Source of the DNA: Bin5 sp965200615
GTDB lineage: Bacteria > Chloroflexota > Anaerolineae > Caldilineales > Caldilineaceae
Assembly: GCA_965200615.1 (NCBI GenBank)
Contig: OZ241377.1
Coordinates: forward strand, 1,860,001-1,924,000
Direction of reading: 5' to 3'
Length of the DNA: 64,000 nucleotides
The notes under the pieces are model-generated. The model saw only the letters and a list, made by a program, of their open reading frames with translations. It was not told the DNA's origin and did no database searches. Positions 22,361 to 31,412 of this stretch are shown here, one piece after another; the stretch's first letter is position 1, and every line of letters begins with the position of its first letter. The position numbers and the translations under genes are program-made.

Positions 22361-23776
22361 ATGAAAATGCACATTGGCGGGCAGTGGGTGGACAAATCCG
22401 AAAAGATCGAAGTACTTCACCCCTTCGACGGCTCCGTCATCGACACTATCCCCAGGGGCGACGCGGCCGACGTCGAACTGGCCCTCGCAACCGCCGAACG
22501 CGGCGCCAAAGTAATGGCTAGTCTGACCGGCTACGAGCGCTACGAAATCCTGCACAAGGCCGTCCATCTGATGGAGGAGCGCAACGAAGATCTCGCTCGC
22601 ACCATCACGCTTGAAGAGGGCAAGATAATTGCCGAGGGCCGCATCGAAGCCGCACGCGCGGTCGAAATTATCGCCCTCTCCGCCGAAGAGGCCAAGCGCC
22701 TCGGCGGCGAAGTCGTCCCGCTTGACGGCGCACCCGGCGCGGCCGGCAAATTCGGCTTCACCGTCCGCGTGCCCTGCGGCGTTATCGTCGGCATCAGCCC
22801 CTTCAACTTCCCTCTCCATCTCGTCTGCCATAAGATCGGTCCCGCCCTGGCCGCCGGCAACGCCATCATTCTCAAACCGGCCACTGACACGCCGCTCTCA
22901 GCGCTGAAGCTGGTCGAAATCTTCCTCGAAGCCGGCACACCGCCCGAGGCGCTTCAATGCCTCACCGGCTCCGGCGGCGTCATCGGCGACGCCCTCTGCG
23001 CCGACCCGCGCGTCCGCAAGATCACCTTCACCGGCAGCCGCGACATCGGCGAGCACATCTGCCGCACCGCCGGCCTAAAGCGTGTAACTATGGAACTCGG
23101 CTCCAATGCGCCCCTGATCGTCATGCCCGACGCCGACCCCGAACGCGTAGCCCAGGCCGCCGCCGCCTCCGGTTACTCCAACGCCGGCCAGGTCTGCATC
23201 TCCACCCAGCGCGTCGTCACCCATGAGAAGATCTACGGCGACTTTCTCGATGCCTTCAAGGCCACCGTCGAAGACATCACAACCGGCAACCCGCTGGCCG
23301 AATCCACTAAAATGGGCCCGATGATTCGCGAGGAAGACGCCGTGCGCGTCAATCAGTGGGTAGAGGAAGCCGTGAGTGGCGGCGCCGAGCTCGTCCTCGG
23401 CGGAGAGCGCAACGGCCAGATGTACCAGCCGACCATCGTCTCCAATGTCAGCCCGGAGATGAAGATCTCCTGCGATGAGGTCTTCGGCCCTGTCGTCGGC
23501 GTGACCCCCGTCAGCGACATCGACGAAGCCATCGCCCTCGCCAACGACACCAACTACGGCCTGAGCGCAGCCATCTTCACACAGAATATCGACTGGGCAA
23601 TGAGATTCGTGCAGGAAGTAGAGTCCGGCAATCTGCACGTCAACTGGGGCACCCAGTGGCGCGCCGACCTGATGCCGTATGGCGGCGTCAAGGAGAGCGG
23701 CATGGGCAAGGAAGGACCCAAGTACGCCATCGAGGAAATGACCGAAACAAAGATGGCGGTCTTCCACCTGAGCTGA
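22361..23776 (+). CDS. NAD(P)-dependent aldehyde dehydrogenase
   Basis: This 471-residue enzyme has the catalytic cysteine C279 (NAGQVCIST), the general base E245 (MELGSN) and the oxyanion asparagine N149 (PFNFPLHL). The sequence style resembles lactaldehyde, non-phosphorylating glyceraldehyde-3-phosphate and sulfolactaldehyde dehydrogenases, so a short hydroxy-aldehyde is a likely substrate. AAGGAG precedes the ATG. It follows a PhyH gene and may oxidise an aldehyde formed in that pathway. Confidence 0.9.
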   Translation: MKMHIGGQWVDKSEKIEVLHPFDGSVIDTIPRGDAADVELALATAERGAKVMASLTGYERYEILHKAVHLMEERNEDLARTITLEEGKIIAEGRIEAARAVEIIALSAEEAKRLGGEVVPLDGAPGAAGKFGFTVRVPCGVIVGISPFNFPLHLVCHKIGPALAAGNAIILKPATDTPLSALKLVEIFLEAGTPPEALQCLTGSGGVIGDALCADPRVRKITFTGSRDIGEHICRTAGLKRVTMELGSNAPLIVMPDADPERVAQAAAASGYSNAGQVCISTQRVVTHEKIYGDFLDAFKATVEDITTGNPLAESTKMGPMIREEDAVRVNQWVEEAVSGGAELVLGGERNGQMYQPTIVSNVSPEMKISCDEVFGPVVGVTPVSDIDEAIALANDTNYGLSAAIFTQNIDWAMRFVQEVESGNLHVNWGTQWRADLMPYGGVKESGMGKEGPKYAIEEMTETKMAVFHLS

Positions 23777-23824
23777 TTGGGCAGGCTGGATTCAACCCGG
23801 TCGAAAAAGAGGTTTCCGACTCCG

Positions 23825-23865
23825 AAAGGCATCGGCGCGTGAATGTTCCCGTGTCGATGCCTTTT
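23825..23865. terminator. Bidirectional terminator candidate
   Basis: AAAGGCATCG pairs with CGATGCCTTT (10 base pairs, 20-base loop), with T bases after the stem on both strands. It lies between the convergent aldehyde dehydrogenase and methyltransferase genes. Confidence 0.6.
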
Positions 23866-23877
23866 CCATATCAGCCC

Positions 23878-24768
23878 CTAGCCGTCACTGTGGAAGACAG
23901 CCAGCCGGAACTCGTGGTTCATCCCCGTCTCCCGCAAGGTCAGCCACGATTCCCCGGCGACCTGCTTTGTACACGGCCCGAATGAACAGACTGTCAACCG
24001 CCGCGTGCACGCCTCGTGCCGCAGCCGGTTGAGTACAGCCTGTAGCATCTGCCCTCGAAAAGGGGAGAACAGAAAATAGACCGTACCCCCGCACAGGTCC
24101 GCGCAGCGAGCGTTCCCCACAATGAAAGAGACCCCTTCAAGACTCAGCCTTTCCGCTTCACCGCGGGCCCGCTCTACATACGCCGGCATCACCTCCAGCC
24201 CCATCGCCTCCACGCCCGTCAGCAGATGGACCAACAGCACCACCTGCCCCAGCCCGGAGCCGATGTCAACAAACCTGTCGCCGCGCGTCAGCGGCACGCG
24301 ATCCACCAGTTCCAGCACCGCGCTCACCGGCGTCGACTCATAGTGAATCATCTCACTGTCGCCACCGACCCACGGCTGCGGCGGGCAGTCGCTGCGAAAC
24401 AACCCTGCGGCCAGAGCGTCCGCGGCCTCCCCGCCCCAGTGCATGCACGCAGTATCGCCGTGTCGGTAGCGGCAGTTGCTTTCAAGCAGTGCCCGCACCT
24501 GGCCCGGTGTGACCGTTCCGGTTCGGATGCCAGAACGCAACTTCCGAAAAAGAGCCTGGTTCCGCGCCCCCAAATTGTCCTCTAATGCGCGTACCCGCCG
24601 CAGCCCGCTTGCCGCAAGCTGCTGCCCGGCGTGTATCTGGAACGCCTCCCCTAGAAAGTCGAGCGTCCTCAGCGCGTCGAAGCGCGCCGCTAAATTGTCA
24701 TCATTGTGGAGTGTGGAGTCCCGTTCCAGAGCGGCCAGATCCCGTTCCAACTTCAACAGATCGGCCAT
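23878..24768 (-). CDS. Class I SAM-dependent methyltransferase with Dot1-like motif I
   Basis: The N-terminal 140 residues are helical and unassigned. The methyltransferase core begins with RFVDIGSGLGQVVLLVHLLTG (about residues 166-186), followed by an acidic motif II region (AMGLEVMPAYVERA). DIGSGLGQVV is close to the motif of Dot1-type lysine methyltransferases, which also have a helical N-terminus. This is only a motif similarity. The target (protein or small molecule) is unknown. It lies downstream of rimO on the same strand, 29 bases after it. Confidence 0.72.
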   Translation of the reverse strand: MADLLKLERDLAALERDSTLHNDDNLAARFDALRTLDFLGEAFQIHAGQQLAASGLRRVRALEDNLGARNQALFRKLRSGIRTGTVTPGQVRALLESNCRYRHGDTACMHWGGEAADALAAGLFRSDCPPQPWVGGDSEMIHYESTPVSAVLELVDRVPLTRGDRFVDIGSGLGQVVLLVHLLTGVEAMGLEVMPAYVERARGEAERLSLEGVSFIVGNARCADLCGGTVYFLFSPFRGQMLQAVLNRLRHEACTRRLTVCSFGPCTKQVAGESWLTLRETGMNHEFRLAVFHSDG

Positions 24769-24797
24769 GACGGTCTCCGCGCGGGGTAATATGCTTT

Positions 24798-26207
24798 CTA
24801 CTTGAGCTCTGCGAGCGGTTCCGTCCTGCTGGAAAACATCTCGGCGATCAGTGGTTCGCCCACCAGATCATATTCCAGCGCCCCGTTGATATGCACCTGC
24901 AGGAGCGTGCCCGCCGGCGCGTCCGCGATGCCCGGCACAAGCACCAAGCCGTCCACCTCCGGCGCGTCGCGATAGCTCCGCCCCATCACCAGCGGAGCGC
25001 CGCTCTCGGCAATTTCGCCTTGGCCCTCGACGAGGATGTCGAGTACCTTCCCAACCTGTTCCTGATTCTTGCGCAAACTGATCGGCTGCTGGACCTCCAT
25101 CAACCGGCCGTAACGCTCCTCTTTCTCCTCCTCAGCCACAGGGTCAGGCAGCTCCGCCGCCGGCGTTCCCGGCTCCGGACTGAAAGGAAATGCGCCCACC
25201 TTGTCGAACTCCATCGCCTGCGCGAACTTCAACAACCCCTGAAACTCTTCTTCGGTCTCGCCCGGGTAACCAACAATAAATGTGGTGCGCATTGCGATAT
25301 CCGGCATCGCCGCCCGCAGCTTCTCCACGTGGTCGTAGACCATCTCCAGCCGCGACGGCCGGCGCATCCGCCGCAGCGTGCGCGGATCTCCATGCTGCAG
25401 CGGCATATCCAGATAGGGCACGATCTTTTCTTGGCTCGCCATCACTTCGATCAGCCCGTCGCTGACGTGCCCAGGGTAGGCGTACATCAGCCGCACCCAC
25501 TTCAGAGTGTCGTTGGTGCGGTTGCAGAGCGCGCTCAACAGGCGGGGCAGGCTGTCCGGCTCCCCCTGGTCCCGTCCAAAGTCGGTTGTATCCTGCGCTA
25601 CGATCACCAGCTCCTTGGCGCCCGCCGCCACAAGCGCATTGGCCTCGTCGATGATGGCCTCTATGGGCCGGCTGCGCAGCTTGCCCTTGAAGCTGGGAAT
25701 CGTGCAGAACGCGCACGGCGCGTTGCAGCCGTCCGAAATCTTGAGATAGGCGCTGCCCCCGGCAACCGGCGGCCGCGGAAATGGCTGCACGTAAGTTTCG
25801 TCCGGCTCACCCAGCAGACTGTACCGTTGCAACTTGCGCTGCTCCGGCCCGCCGCGCACCTGCTTGATCAACTCCACCACATCCATCCAGCGCCGCGTTC
25901 CCAGCAGACCGTCCACCTCCGGCACCCGCGTCAGCACCTCCTCTCCGTTGCGCTGCGCCAGACAGCCGGCCGCGATCAGCATCTGGTGCCGCCGCTTGCC
26001 GTCCGCCAACTCCTGTAAGACCCCGATCGACTCCTCTTTGGCCGCCTCCAGAAAGCCGCACGTGTTCACGATCAACACATCCGCCTGCCGCGCATCGGCA
26101 CTGACCCCAAAGTCGGCCTGCCGCAACAGCATCTCTATGCCGTCACTGTCAACCTCATTCTTCGGACATCCAAGGGTAACCAGGTGATAAGTTTGACTCA
26201 TCTTCAT
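24798..26207 (-). CDS. rimO: Ribosomal protein S12 methylthiotransferase
   Basis: This is a radical SAM enzyme that adds a methylthio group to a conserved aspartate of protein S12. It has the N-terminal UPF0004 domain with LGCPKNEVDSDG and further cysteines (NTCGF, AAGCLAQR), the radical SAM cluster motif CNAPCAFCTIP and a C-terminal TRAM domain. LGCPKN with VDS distinguishes RimO from MiaB. Three methionine codons lie close together at the start; ATG 26207 is used here. Confidence 0.93.
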   Translation of the reverse strand: MKMSQTYHLVTLGCPKNEVDSDGIEMLLRQADFGVSADARQADVLIVNTCGFLEAAKEESIGVLQELADGKRRHQMLIAAGCLAQRNGEEVLTRVPEVDGLLGTRRWMDVVELIKQVRGGPEQRKLQRYSLLGEPDETYVQPFPRPPVAGGSAYLKISDGCNAPCAFCTIPSFKGKLRSRPIEAIIDEANALVAAGAKELVIVAQDTTDFGRDQGEPDSLPRLLSALCNRTNDTLKWVRLMYAYPGHVSDGLIEVMASQEKIVPYLDMPLQHGDPRTLRRMRRPSRLEMVYDHVEKLRAAMPDIAMRTTFIVGYPGETEEEFQGLLKFAQAMEFDKVGAFPFSPEPGTPAAELPDPVAEEEKEERYGRLMEVQQPISLRKNQEQVGKVLDILVEGQGEIAESGAPLVMGRSYRDAPEVDGLVLVPGIADAPAGTLLQVHINGALEYDLVGEPLIAEMFSSRTEPLAELK

Positions 26208-26355
26208 CAACCAAGCTCTTACTCGAACTCGCTCGCGTTCTTACAACAATCGGCCTTGCACAGCCAAGCCATTTTAGCACAGATTTCAGTGGAGTTAGAT
26301 TCAGCCGCCGGGGAAAATCCGTTCACATCAGTGGAGCACGCGAGGGTACTTCCAA

Positions 26356-26976
26356 TCAGGGGCGAATACGATCCAGCAGCTCGTCCAACTCCTGCTGACT
26401 CGCAATCGGCCCGACTACAGTCTCGATGATCCTACCTTCGGGGCTGATGAAGAAGGTCTCCGGCACACCCTGAATCCGGTAGCGCCGGGCTGCCTGGCTG
26501 CGCAGGTCCGGCCCATTCGGATAGGTGATATCAAACTCCGCAAGATAGGCAAGCGCCGCCGGCTCCTGGTCCAGATAGTCCAGCCCCAGAAAGACAATCC
26601 CGTTCTCCTTCTCGCGGCGCCACGTCTGCTCCAGCAGATCCGCCTCTTCGCGGCAGGGCGTACACCAGCTCGCCCAGAAATTGATGACGACGCCCTTCCC
26701 CCGCAACCCGCCCAGGTCGACTTCCTCGCCATCGAAAGTCGTGAAGCGCAGTTCGGGCGCCTCACCCGCGGCCCGCTGTTCCTGCACATTCGTCTGCCAC
26801 AATCGCACGGCTAGCAGGACAATGAACGCTAAGATGGCGCCAAGGAACAGGACGCGCCAGAAGTGCACCGCTCCTCTGGTTGGCGCCTCCGTCTGTCGTT
26901 CAGTATGCGACTCTGGCGGGACATCTCTTTCAAGAAGATGGGACCTACCGCCTTCCGGCTCCGTCAGTTCAGTCAT
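26356..26976 (-). CDS. TlpA/CcmG-like membrane-anchored thioredoxin
   Basis: This 206-residue protein has one N-terminal membrane helix (about 40-58) and an external thioredoxin fold with redox pair C105-x-x-C108 in ASWCTPCREE. The cis-proline region is IQGVPETFFI. Such proteins reduce apocytochrome c or other external disulfides. The start at 26976 overlaps the end of the ccmH-like gene by eight bases, so the two are coupled and probably act together in cytochrome c maturation. Confidence 0.88.
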   Translation of the reverse strand: MTELTEPEGGRSHLLERDVPPESHTERQTEAPTRGAVHFWRVLFLGAILAFIVLLAVRLWQTNVQEQRAAGEAPELRFTTFDGEEVDLGGLRGKGVVINFWASWCTPCREEADLLEQTWRREKENGIVFLGLDYLDQEPAALAYLAEFDITYPNGPDLRSQAARRYRIQGVPETFFISPEGRIIETVVGPIASQQELDELLDRIRP

Positions 26977-27505
26977 AACGGGCCAGTTCCTCATCCAACC
27001 GCCGCTCCCGCTCAGTGTGTTCGGGGCCGGCTACTCTGGCCGCCGCCGGTCGCGACGGACCCGCCATCTGATGCAAGCGCAGCCAGAGGAAGACGCCGCC
27101 GCCCGCGACCGCAACCAGCGGCAAGATCCACGCCAGCCAGTTGAACCCCTGCCTCGGCGGTTCCCCCAGCACCTGCGGCCCGTACTGATCCAGAAAATAG
27201 TCCCGGATCGACTCCGCGTCCTCGCCCTCCGCCAATTTGACCTCGATCACCTCCCGCATCTGCGCACATGCCTTCAGTTCGCAGCTGTCCAACCGTAACC
27301 TGCCGCCGCACAGTGGGCACCACAGATCCCGCGCAACGGTGTTCACTTCATCAGCGGTGATGCCTGTGGATTCGCTTTGGGCAAAAAGGGACGTGCTGCT
27401 GCCGATACAAACGAGCAGCAGGCAAATGGCTGGAAGGAGAATACGTAGACTGCTCGAGAACGCTGCGGTTTCGCGGACTGTGCGCGCTGTGAGGGGAGAG
27501 GCCAT
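26969..27505 (-). CDS. CcmH/NrfF-family cytochrome c maturation protein
   Basis: This 178-residue protein has a signal sequence (about residues 20-42), a small helical domain with redox pair C63-P-L-C66 and one membrane helix at about 123-145. The normal family motif LRCPxC is LWCPLC here, and two extra cysteines (C75, C80) follow in LDSCELKAC. Acidic residues and DYFLDQYGPQVL match the rest of the CcmH domain. It is followed by the overlapping TlpA-like gene; no ccmABCDEF genes are in the window. Confidence 0.82.
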   Translation of the reverse strand: MASPLTARTVRETAAFSSSLRILLPAICLLLVCIGSSTSLFAQSESTGITADEVNTVARDLWCPLCGGRLRLDSCELKACAQMREVIEVKLAEGEDAESIRDYFLDQYGPQVLGEPPRQGFNWLAWILPLVAVAGGGVFLWLRLHQMAGPSRPAAARVAGPEHTERERRLDEELARYD

Positions 27506-27532
27506 GCGTGTACTGTGCAGAACGATGCCCGA

Positions 27533-28246
27533 CTACGCGGCAGGCTGCTCAGTCAAACGTACAAAGAGACATTGCGCCAGGGAGCGGCCAATTATCTTTA
27601 CGAGACCCCCCGGTTCCGTCTGCGTGGAACTGTCCTCGATCTGCACGATGCTGGGCCCGTCGAAGGGCTCTACATTCAACACTTTGACCCGATAACCGGG
27701 TTCAAGATTCATCTGCGTCAGGTATCGCAGCATCGGCGCATTGTGGTTGGCTACCCGGCGCAATTCACCCGTCTGCCCCGGCCGCAGTTCCGCCAGACTG
27801 ATCAGATTCTCGCTCTGAACATGACCGTCTTCGCTCGGAACCGGGTCTCCATGCGGGCAATGGGTCGGGAAGTTGCACAGGATCTCCATCCGCTTCTCGA
27901 ACTCTGAGCTGATAGCGTGCTCCAACCGCATGGCCTCTGCCTTTACCTGGTCCCAGGTAAAGCCCATCACCTCGATCAGAAACACCTCCAACAGCCGGTG
28001 CCTTCGCAGCAGCTGCAACGCCGCCAGCCGCCCCTGATCGGTCAACTGAATGCCGGCCTTCGCAGAGCGGACCACGTGACCGGTCTCTGTCAGCCGTTTC
28101 GCCATGCTGCTGGCCGCAGCCGGCGTCACCTCCATCTTCTGTGCCAGCACAGAAGTGGAAATCCTGTCGTTGGTTTCGCTCAACTCATAGATCGCAACCA
28201 GGTAGTCGAGCATCCCATCGGTGATGATGTTGCAGAATGTGCGCAT
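27533..28246 (-). CDS. DtxR/MntR-family metal-dependent transcriptional regulator
   Basis: This 237-residue protein has an N-terminal winged helix (LDYLVAIYELSETND...VTPAAASSMAKRLTETG), a dimerisation/metal domain (EHAISSEFEKRMEILCNFPTHCPHGDPVP) and a C-terminal SH3-like FeoA domain. The pattern CPHGDPVP is typical of the iron/manganese-sensing DtxR group. It is likely to repress metal uptake genes when iron or manganese is plentiful; no such target genes are adjacent. A strong promoter lies upstream. Confidence 0.9.
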   Translation of the reverse strand: MRTFCNIITDGMLDYLVAIYELSETNDRISTSVLAQKMEVTPAAASSMAKRLTETGHVVRSAKAGIQLTDQGRLAALQLLRRHRLLEVFLIEVMGFTWDQVKAEAMRLEHAISSEFEKRMEILCNFPTHCPHGDPVPSEDGHVQSENLISLAELRPGQTGELRRVANHNAPMLRYLTQMNLEPGYRVKVLNVEPFDGPSIVQIEDSSTQTEPGGLVKIIGRSLAQCLFVRLTEQPAA

Positions 28247-28296
28247 GATCGCTCAATCAAAAGGGGCAGTTCCAAGACAATAGGGATATCATGCGT

Positions 28297-28325
28297 ATTC
28301 TATTACGGTAACGACAAACTGTCAA
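28297..28325 (-). promoter_or_regulatory. Strong sigma70-like promoter of the DtxR-type regulator
   Basis: On the minus strand TTGACA (28325-28320), a 17-base spacer and TAGAAT (28302-28297) precede the regulator start by about 50 bases. The short inverted repeat GACA-AAC-TGTC overlaps the -35 box and could be an operator; it does not look like a known MntR or IdeR box. Confidence 0.6.
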
Positions 28326-28530
28326 GACGGGCTATATAACATTGGCTTTTTCCCGATGAGCATGACATCCCACTGCCGTTCTAGATTGGCGATGCAAATG
28401 GCAGCTTGGCGAGATGAATGTACTGCTGTTATTGTTCATGTCCTGTTTTGACGTTAAAATTAGCTGAATGCAGCGGTTTTCCGTCCAGTAACCTTTAGCT
28501 TCGGCCAGAGAATTTTACAGGAGTATACGC

Positions 28531-29388
28531 ATGGAACGTCTCCAAGATGCACTCGAGCAAAATCAAGCCAAAATGAGGGAGAGACTTTTTCTGACCGACA
28601 AACTCTGGCATCAAATTATGGGCACGATCAGGGAGAATCCGGCAGAATTATATACCTCCTCTAATGTATGCAAGAACGAGAAAATCTGGACGTTCCTGGC
28701 TGCCAGCGGTTATGCGCTATGCGGAATTGAAGGTGTAGAGAAGCTCACTAACATCCTCACCGGCTCATGCCTACCTCAGCCAGACGACGCCAGAATTTGG
28801 ATGGAAGTCCTGTCATATCCTCCTAGAATACAAGAGGGGAATACGCAGATCGATCTGGCTGTTGGCACTATTTCCATTAGAGAAGGAACAGAGGGCGGGA
28901 TAGAACTTGGGAAAAATTCGCCTTCTTGGATATGCTTCAGTGAAATGAAGTGGTTTTCGGATTTGTCTATCAGCACCACCCATGACCTTCGCCGAAATCA
29001 ACTGGCCCGTGTGATAGAGAATGCTCTGTACTTTAATGACAGAGCTGGGAATTCCGATCAGAGAGGAGCAAGATATTCCGATGATGTCTACGTCTCGCTC
29101 GTAACTCCTAAAGCCTTTAGGGATACCGAAGTGAAATCTCGTCTCTACCAGTACAAATATGAAGAATACAAGGCCGCTGATCTAAACGGCCTCATAAAAG
29201 ACCTTAACGCTAGTGCTTTGAAGTTGCGCAATCCCTCAGCTAGTTTGGGACAACAATTGGAGAGGCTAGCGTGTATTCGTTGGGTTACATACGACGACAT
29301 ATTTGCTCAGATGCCCAAAAGTGAAATCAGCCCTGAACTACTGAGTTTCTGGGAAGAACGCGGAGGCTATCAAGGTAGAGAGACATAA
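28531..29388 (+). CDS. Uncharacterised protein, possible PD-(D/E)XK nuclease
   Basis: I do not recognise this 285-residue protein. Its middle holds a pattern typical of restriction-like nucleases: an acidic residue in NTQIDLAVG, a glutamate in GGIELG, and E-x-K in ICFSEMKWF, followed by the helix DLRRNQLARVIENALYF with Q-x-x-R as in some nuclease families. Base composition and codon use are clearly more AT-rich than in neighbours, suggesting recent transfer. AGGAG lies eight bases before the ATG. It stands alone, with no methyltransferase or helicase beside it. Confidence 0.55.
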   Translation: MERLQDALEQNQAKMRERLFLTDKLWHQIMGTIRENPAELYTSSNVCKNEKIWTFLAASGYALCGIEGVEKLTNILTGSCLPQPDDARIWMEVLSYPPRIQEGNTQIDLAVGTISIREGTEGGIELGKNSPSWICFSEMKWFSDLSISTTHDLRRNQLARVIENALYFNDRAGNSDQRGARYSDDVYVSLVTPKAFRDTEVKSRLYQYKYEEYKAADLNGLIKDLNASALKLRNPSASLGQQLERLACIRWVTYDDIFAQMPKSEISPELLSFWEERGGYQGRET

Positions 29389-29555
29389 GTCTAGTTCTGA
29401 AACACTGAAGAGTCTTGTGATCTGAGAAAGCCATGCCTGTCCTTTGTCCATATTGACTGGGGCAATCGATAAGGTCTCGGCGACAGAAGTTTCGTAAGAC
29501 TTAGGAGTGCGCGAAGCTGTCGCCCCTCAAATCGTGGTTTCTATGGAGAGCCCCA

Positions 29556-30220
29556 ATGCAGCCCAGAACCATCGATCTGAGCTATCCCCTTGCTCCTTCG
29601 ACGCCCCCCTTTCCCGGTGATTCTCCAGTCGAAATCGAGGTGCGCACCTCTATCCCCGCCCATCTCCCACCCGGCACACCAGGACACATGAATACAAGCA
29701 ACCTGCGCACTTCCCTCCACACCGGCACCCACATGGATGCCTTCTTCCACTCCTACCGAGACGGGGCACCGATCGATCAGATCCCGCTGGCACAGTGCAT
29801 CGGCCCGGCCCTGCTGCTTGACCTCCCCACAAAACAGGCTAGAGAAGAAATCACCGCGTTTGACCTGGCGCCTCATCGCCAATCTATCAGCCGCACCCCA
29901 AAACTGATCTTGAACACAGGTTGGGCCCAAAATTGGGGCAAGTCGAACTACTTCTCGGACTATCCTGCGTTGACAGGCGACGCCGCCCGCTTCCTCGTGG
30001 ATTGCGGCATCGAACTGCTAGGGACGATACCCCGTCGGTCGACTACTCCCCTAACGACGCCCACTTTGTACTCTTGGGCCATGAAGTCCTGATCGTCGAA
30101 AACCTGACCAACCTCGATCAGATCGGCCAGCCTTACTTTCAATTTGTGGCCCTGCCCCTCAAAATTACAGGTCGGGACGGATCCCCCGTCCGGGCTATCG
30201 CCATCGCCGGAGAAATGTAG
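29556..30220 (+). pseudogene. Cyclase-family (kynurenine formamidase-like) gene with one frameshift
   Basis: The first frame (29556 to about 30025) encodes LSYPLAPSTPPFPGD and the metal-binding signature HTGTHMDAFFH. Near 30022-30030 the protein family continues in another frame, with DTPSVDYSPNDAHFVLLGHEVLIVENLTNLDQIG, ending at 30220. Joined, the parts make a normal-length metal-dependent hydrolase of about 220 residues. The break is a single base change of frame inside CTAGGGACGATACC. It could be a real pseudogene or a sequencing error. Confidence 0.78.
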
Positions 30221-30294
30221 TACGCCCCTTACCGCTCTCCCACTCGCTGTCGCCATAACATACCCGAATATAAATGACCTGAAGAGGCTAATTC

Positions 30295-31161
30295 ATGACA
30301 CACAAGATAGCAGAGAAAGCGGGTTCCGACCTCCACAGTGACAGTACACCGACGGCCGCTGACGGCTGCCCCACGCCAGCGGAACGCTTCTTCTTCGACA
30401 ACAATGGCTATCTGGTCTTGGAGGATTTTCTGGACGCTGAACACGTCAACGCCTTGCTCCAGGCTCTCCGCCGAGTGACGAAGCAGCGCCGCAATCTGCA
30501 GGAGCAGGGGACCCCGCATACCGGCATAACGACGCCCATGGGCGAAAAGAGTACCCGTATCTTCTACATTCTCGATGACGATCCCCTGTTCCTGGAGATG
30601 CTCGACTGGCCCGCCATCTGGCCCTACGTAACCGGCCTTCTCAATGCCCTCCCGCATCACCATGCCTCCGACGCAATCATCGAGCATGGCAGCGATCTAA
30701 TCGGCCGCGACATGAGATGGCATATCGACGGTATTGACGACGGATTCAGAAACCTGGGCCCGCAAATTCCGCTGTTGCAACTTAAAATCGGCTACTATCT
30801 CAGCGACATGACCCAACCCGGCCAGGGCAACCTCTGCGTCCTGCCGGGCAGCCATAAGGCCGCCTCTGCGCCAACGCGCGAAGACCTGCAGCGGTGGGGG
30901 AAGTCTGCCGGGGTTACGGAGATCTGCGCGCCGGCAGGGACCGCCATCCTGTTCCACAATGCCCTCTGGCACTCCGCCGGCCCGTTCAACAGCAAAAATG
31001 GTCAACGCGCTATGCTCTATTTTGCCTACGAGCATCCCTGGATGATCGCTTCACAGGAACATTGGGGCTATCCGAGCGAATTCTACAACAGGCTTTCTCC
31101 TGCCCGTCGCAAGCTTTTCCACGGTTTCCTTTTCGACCCGCCCGAGCAGCGCTGGGGATAG
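30295..31161 (+). CDS. Phytanoyl-CoA dioxygenase (PhyH) family protein, second copy
   Basis: This 288-residue Fe(II)/2-oxoglutarate oxygenase-fold protein has H-x-D in MRWHIDGID, and the distal histidine in FHNALWHSAGPFNSKNGQRAMLYFAYEHP with an arginine after it. The N-terminal part begins with FFFDNNGYLVLEDFLD, the usual PhyH opening. It is only distantly similar to the first PhyH protein in the window. The substrate is unknown. GAAGAGG lies upstream of the ATG. Confidence 0.85.
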   Translation: MTHKIAEKAGSDLHSDSTPTAADGCPTPAERFFFDNNGYLVLEDFLDAEHVNALLQALRRVTKQRRNLQEQGTPHTGITTPMGEKSTRIFYILDDDPLFLEMLDWPAIWPYVTGLLNALPHHHASDAIIEHGSDLIGRDMRWHIDGIDDGFRNLGPQIPLLQLKIGYYLSDMTQPGQGNLCVLPGSHKAASAPTREDLQRWGKSAGVTEICAPAGTAILFHNALWHSAGPFNSKNGQRAMLYFAYEHPWMIASQEHWGYPSEFYNRLSPARRKLFHGFLFDPPEQRWG

Positions 31162-31412
31162 CAGCCGCCAGTCAGCCTCTGGTAGCAACAGAACCTCAAC
31201 CCGATGACCCTCAAAACTGGACTGACGAACAACTCTTCTGGTAGGATGATTTCTCTTGCACCGGGTCGCAGCCTTGCCGTAGCGGCGCTTCAGCCGGGCG
31301 GCGGTTCGAGTTGGACAGCGCTCGAAATGTAAGGCGCCGTTCCTGAACAGTGCGGATTGCCGCCGCGCCGCCGCGTGTCCGTCGCGTTCGCTATCTGAAG
31401 GAAGGACAGAAC

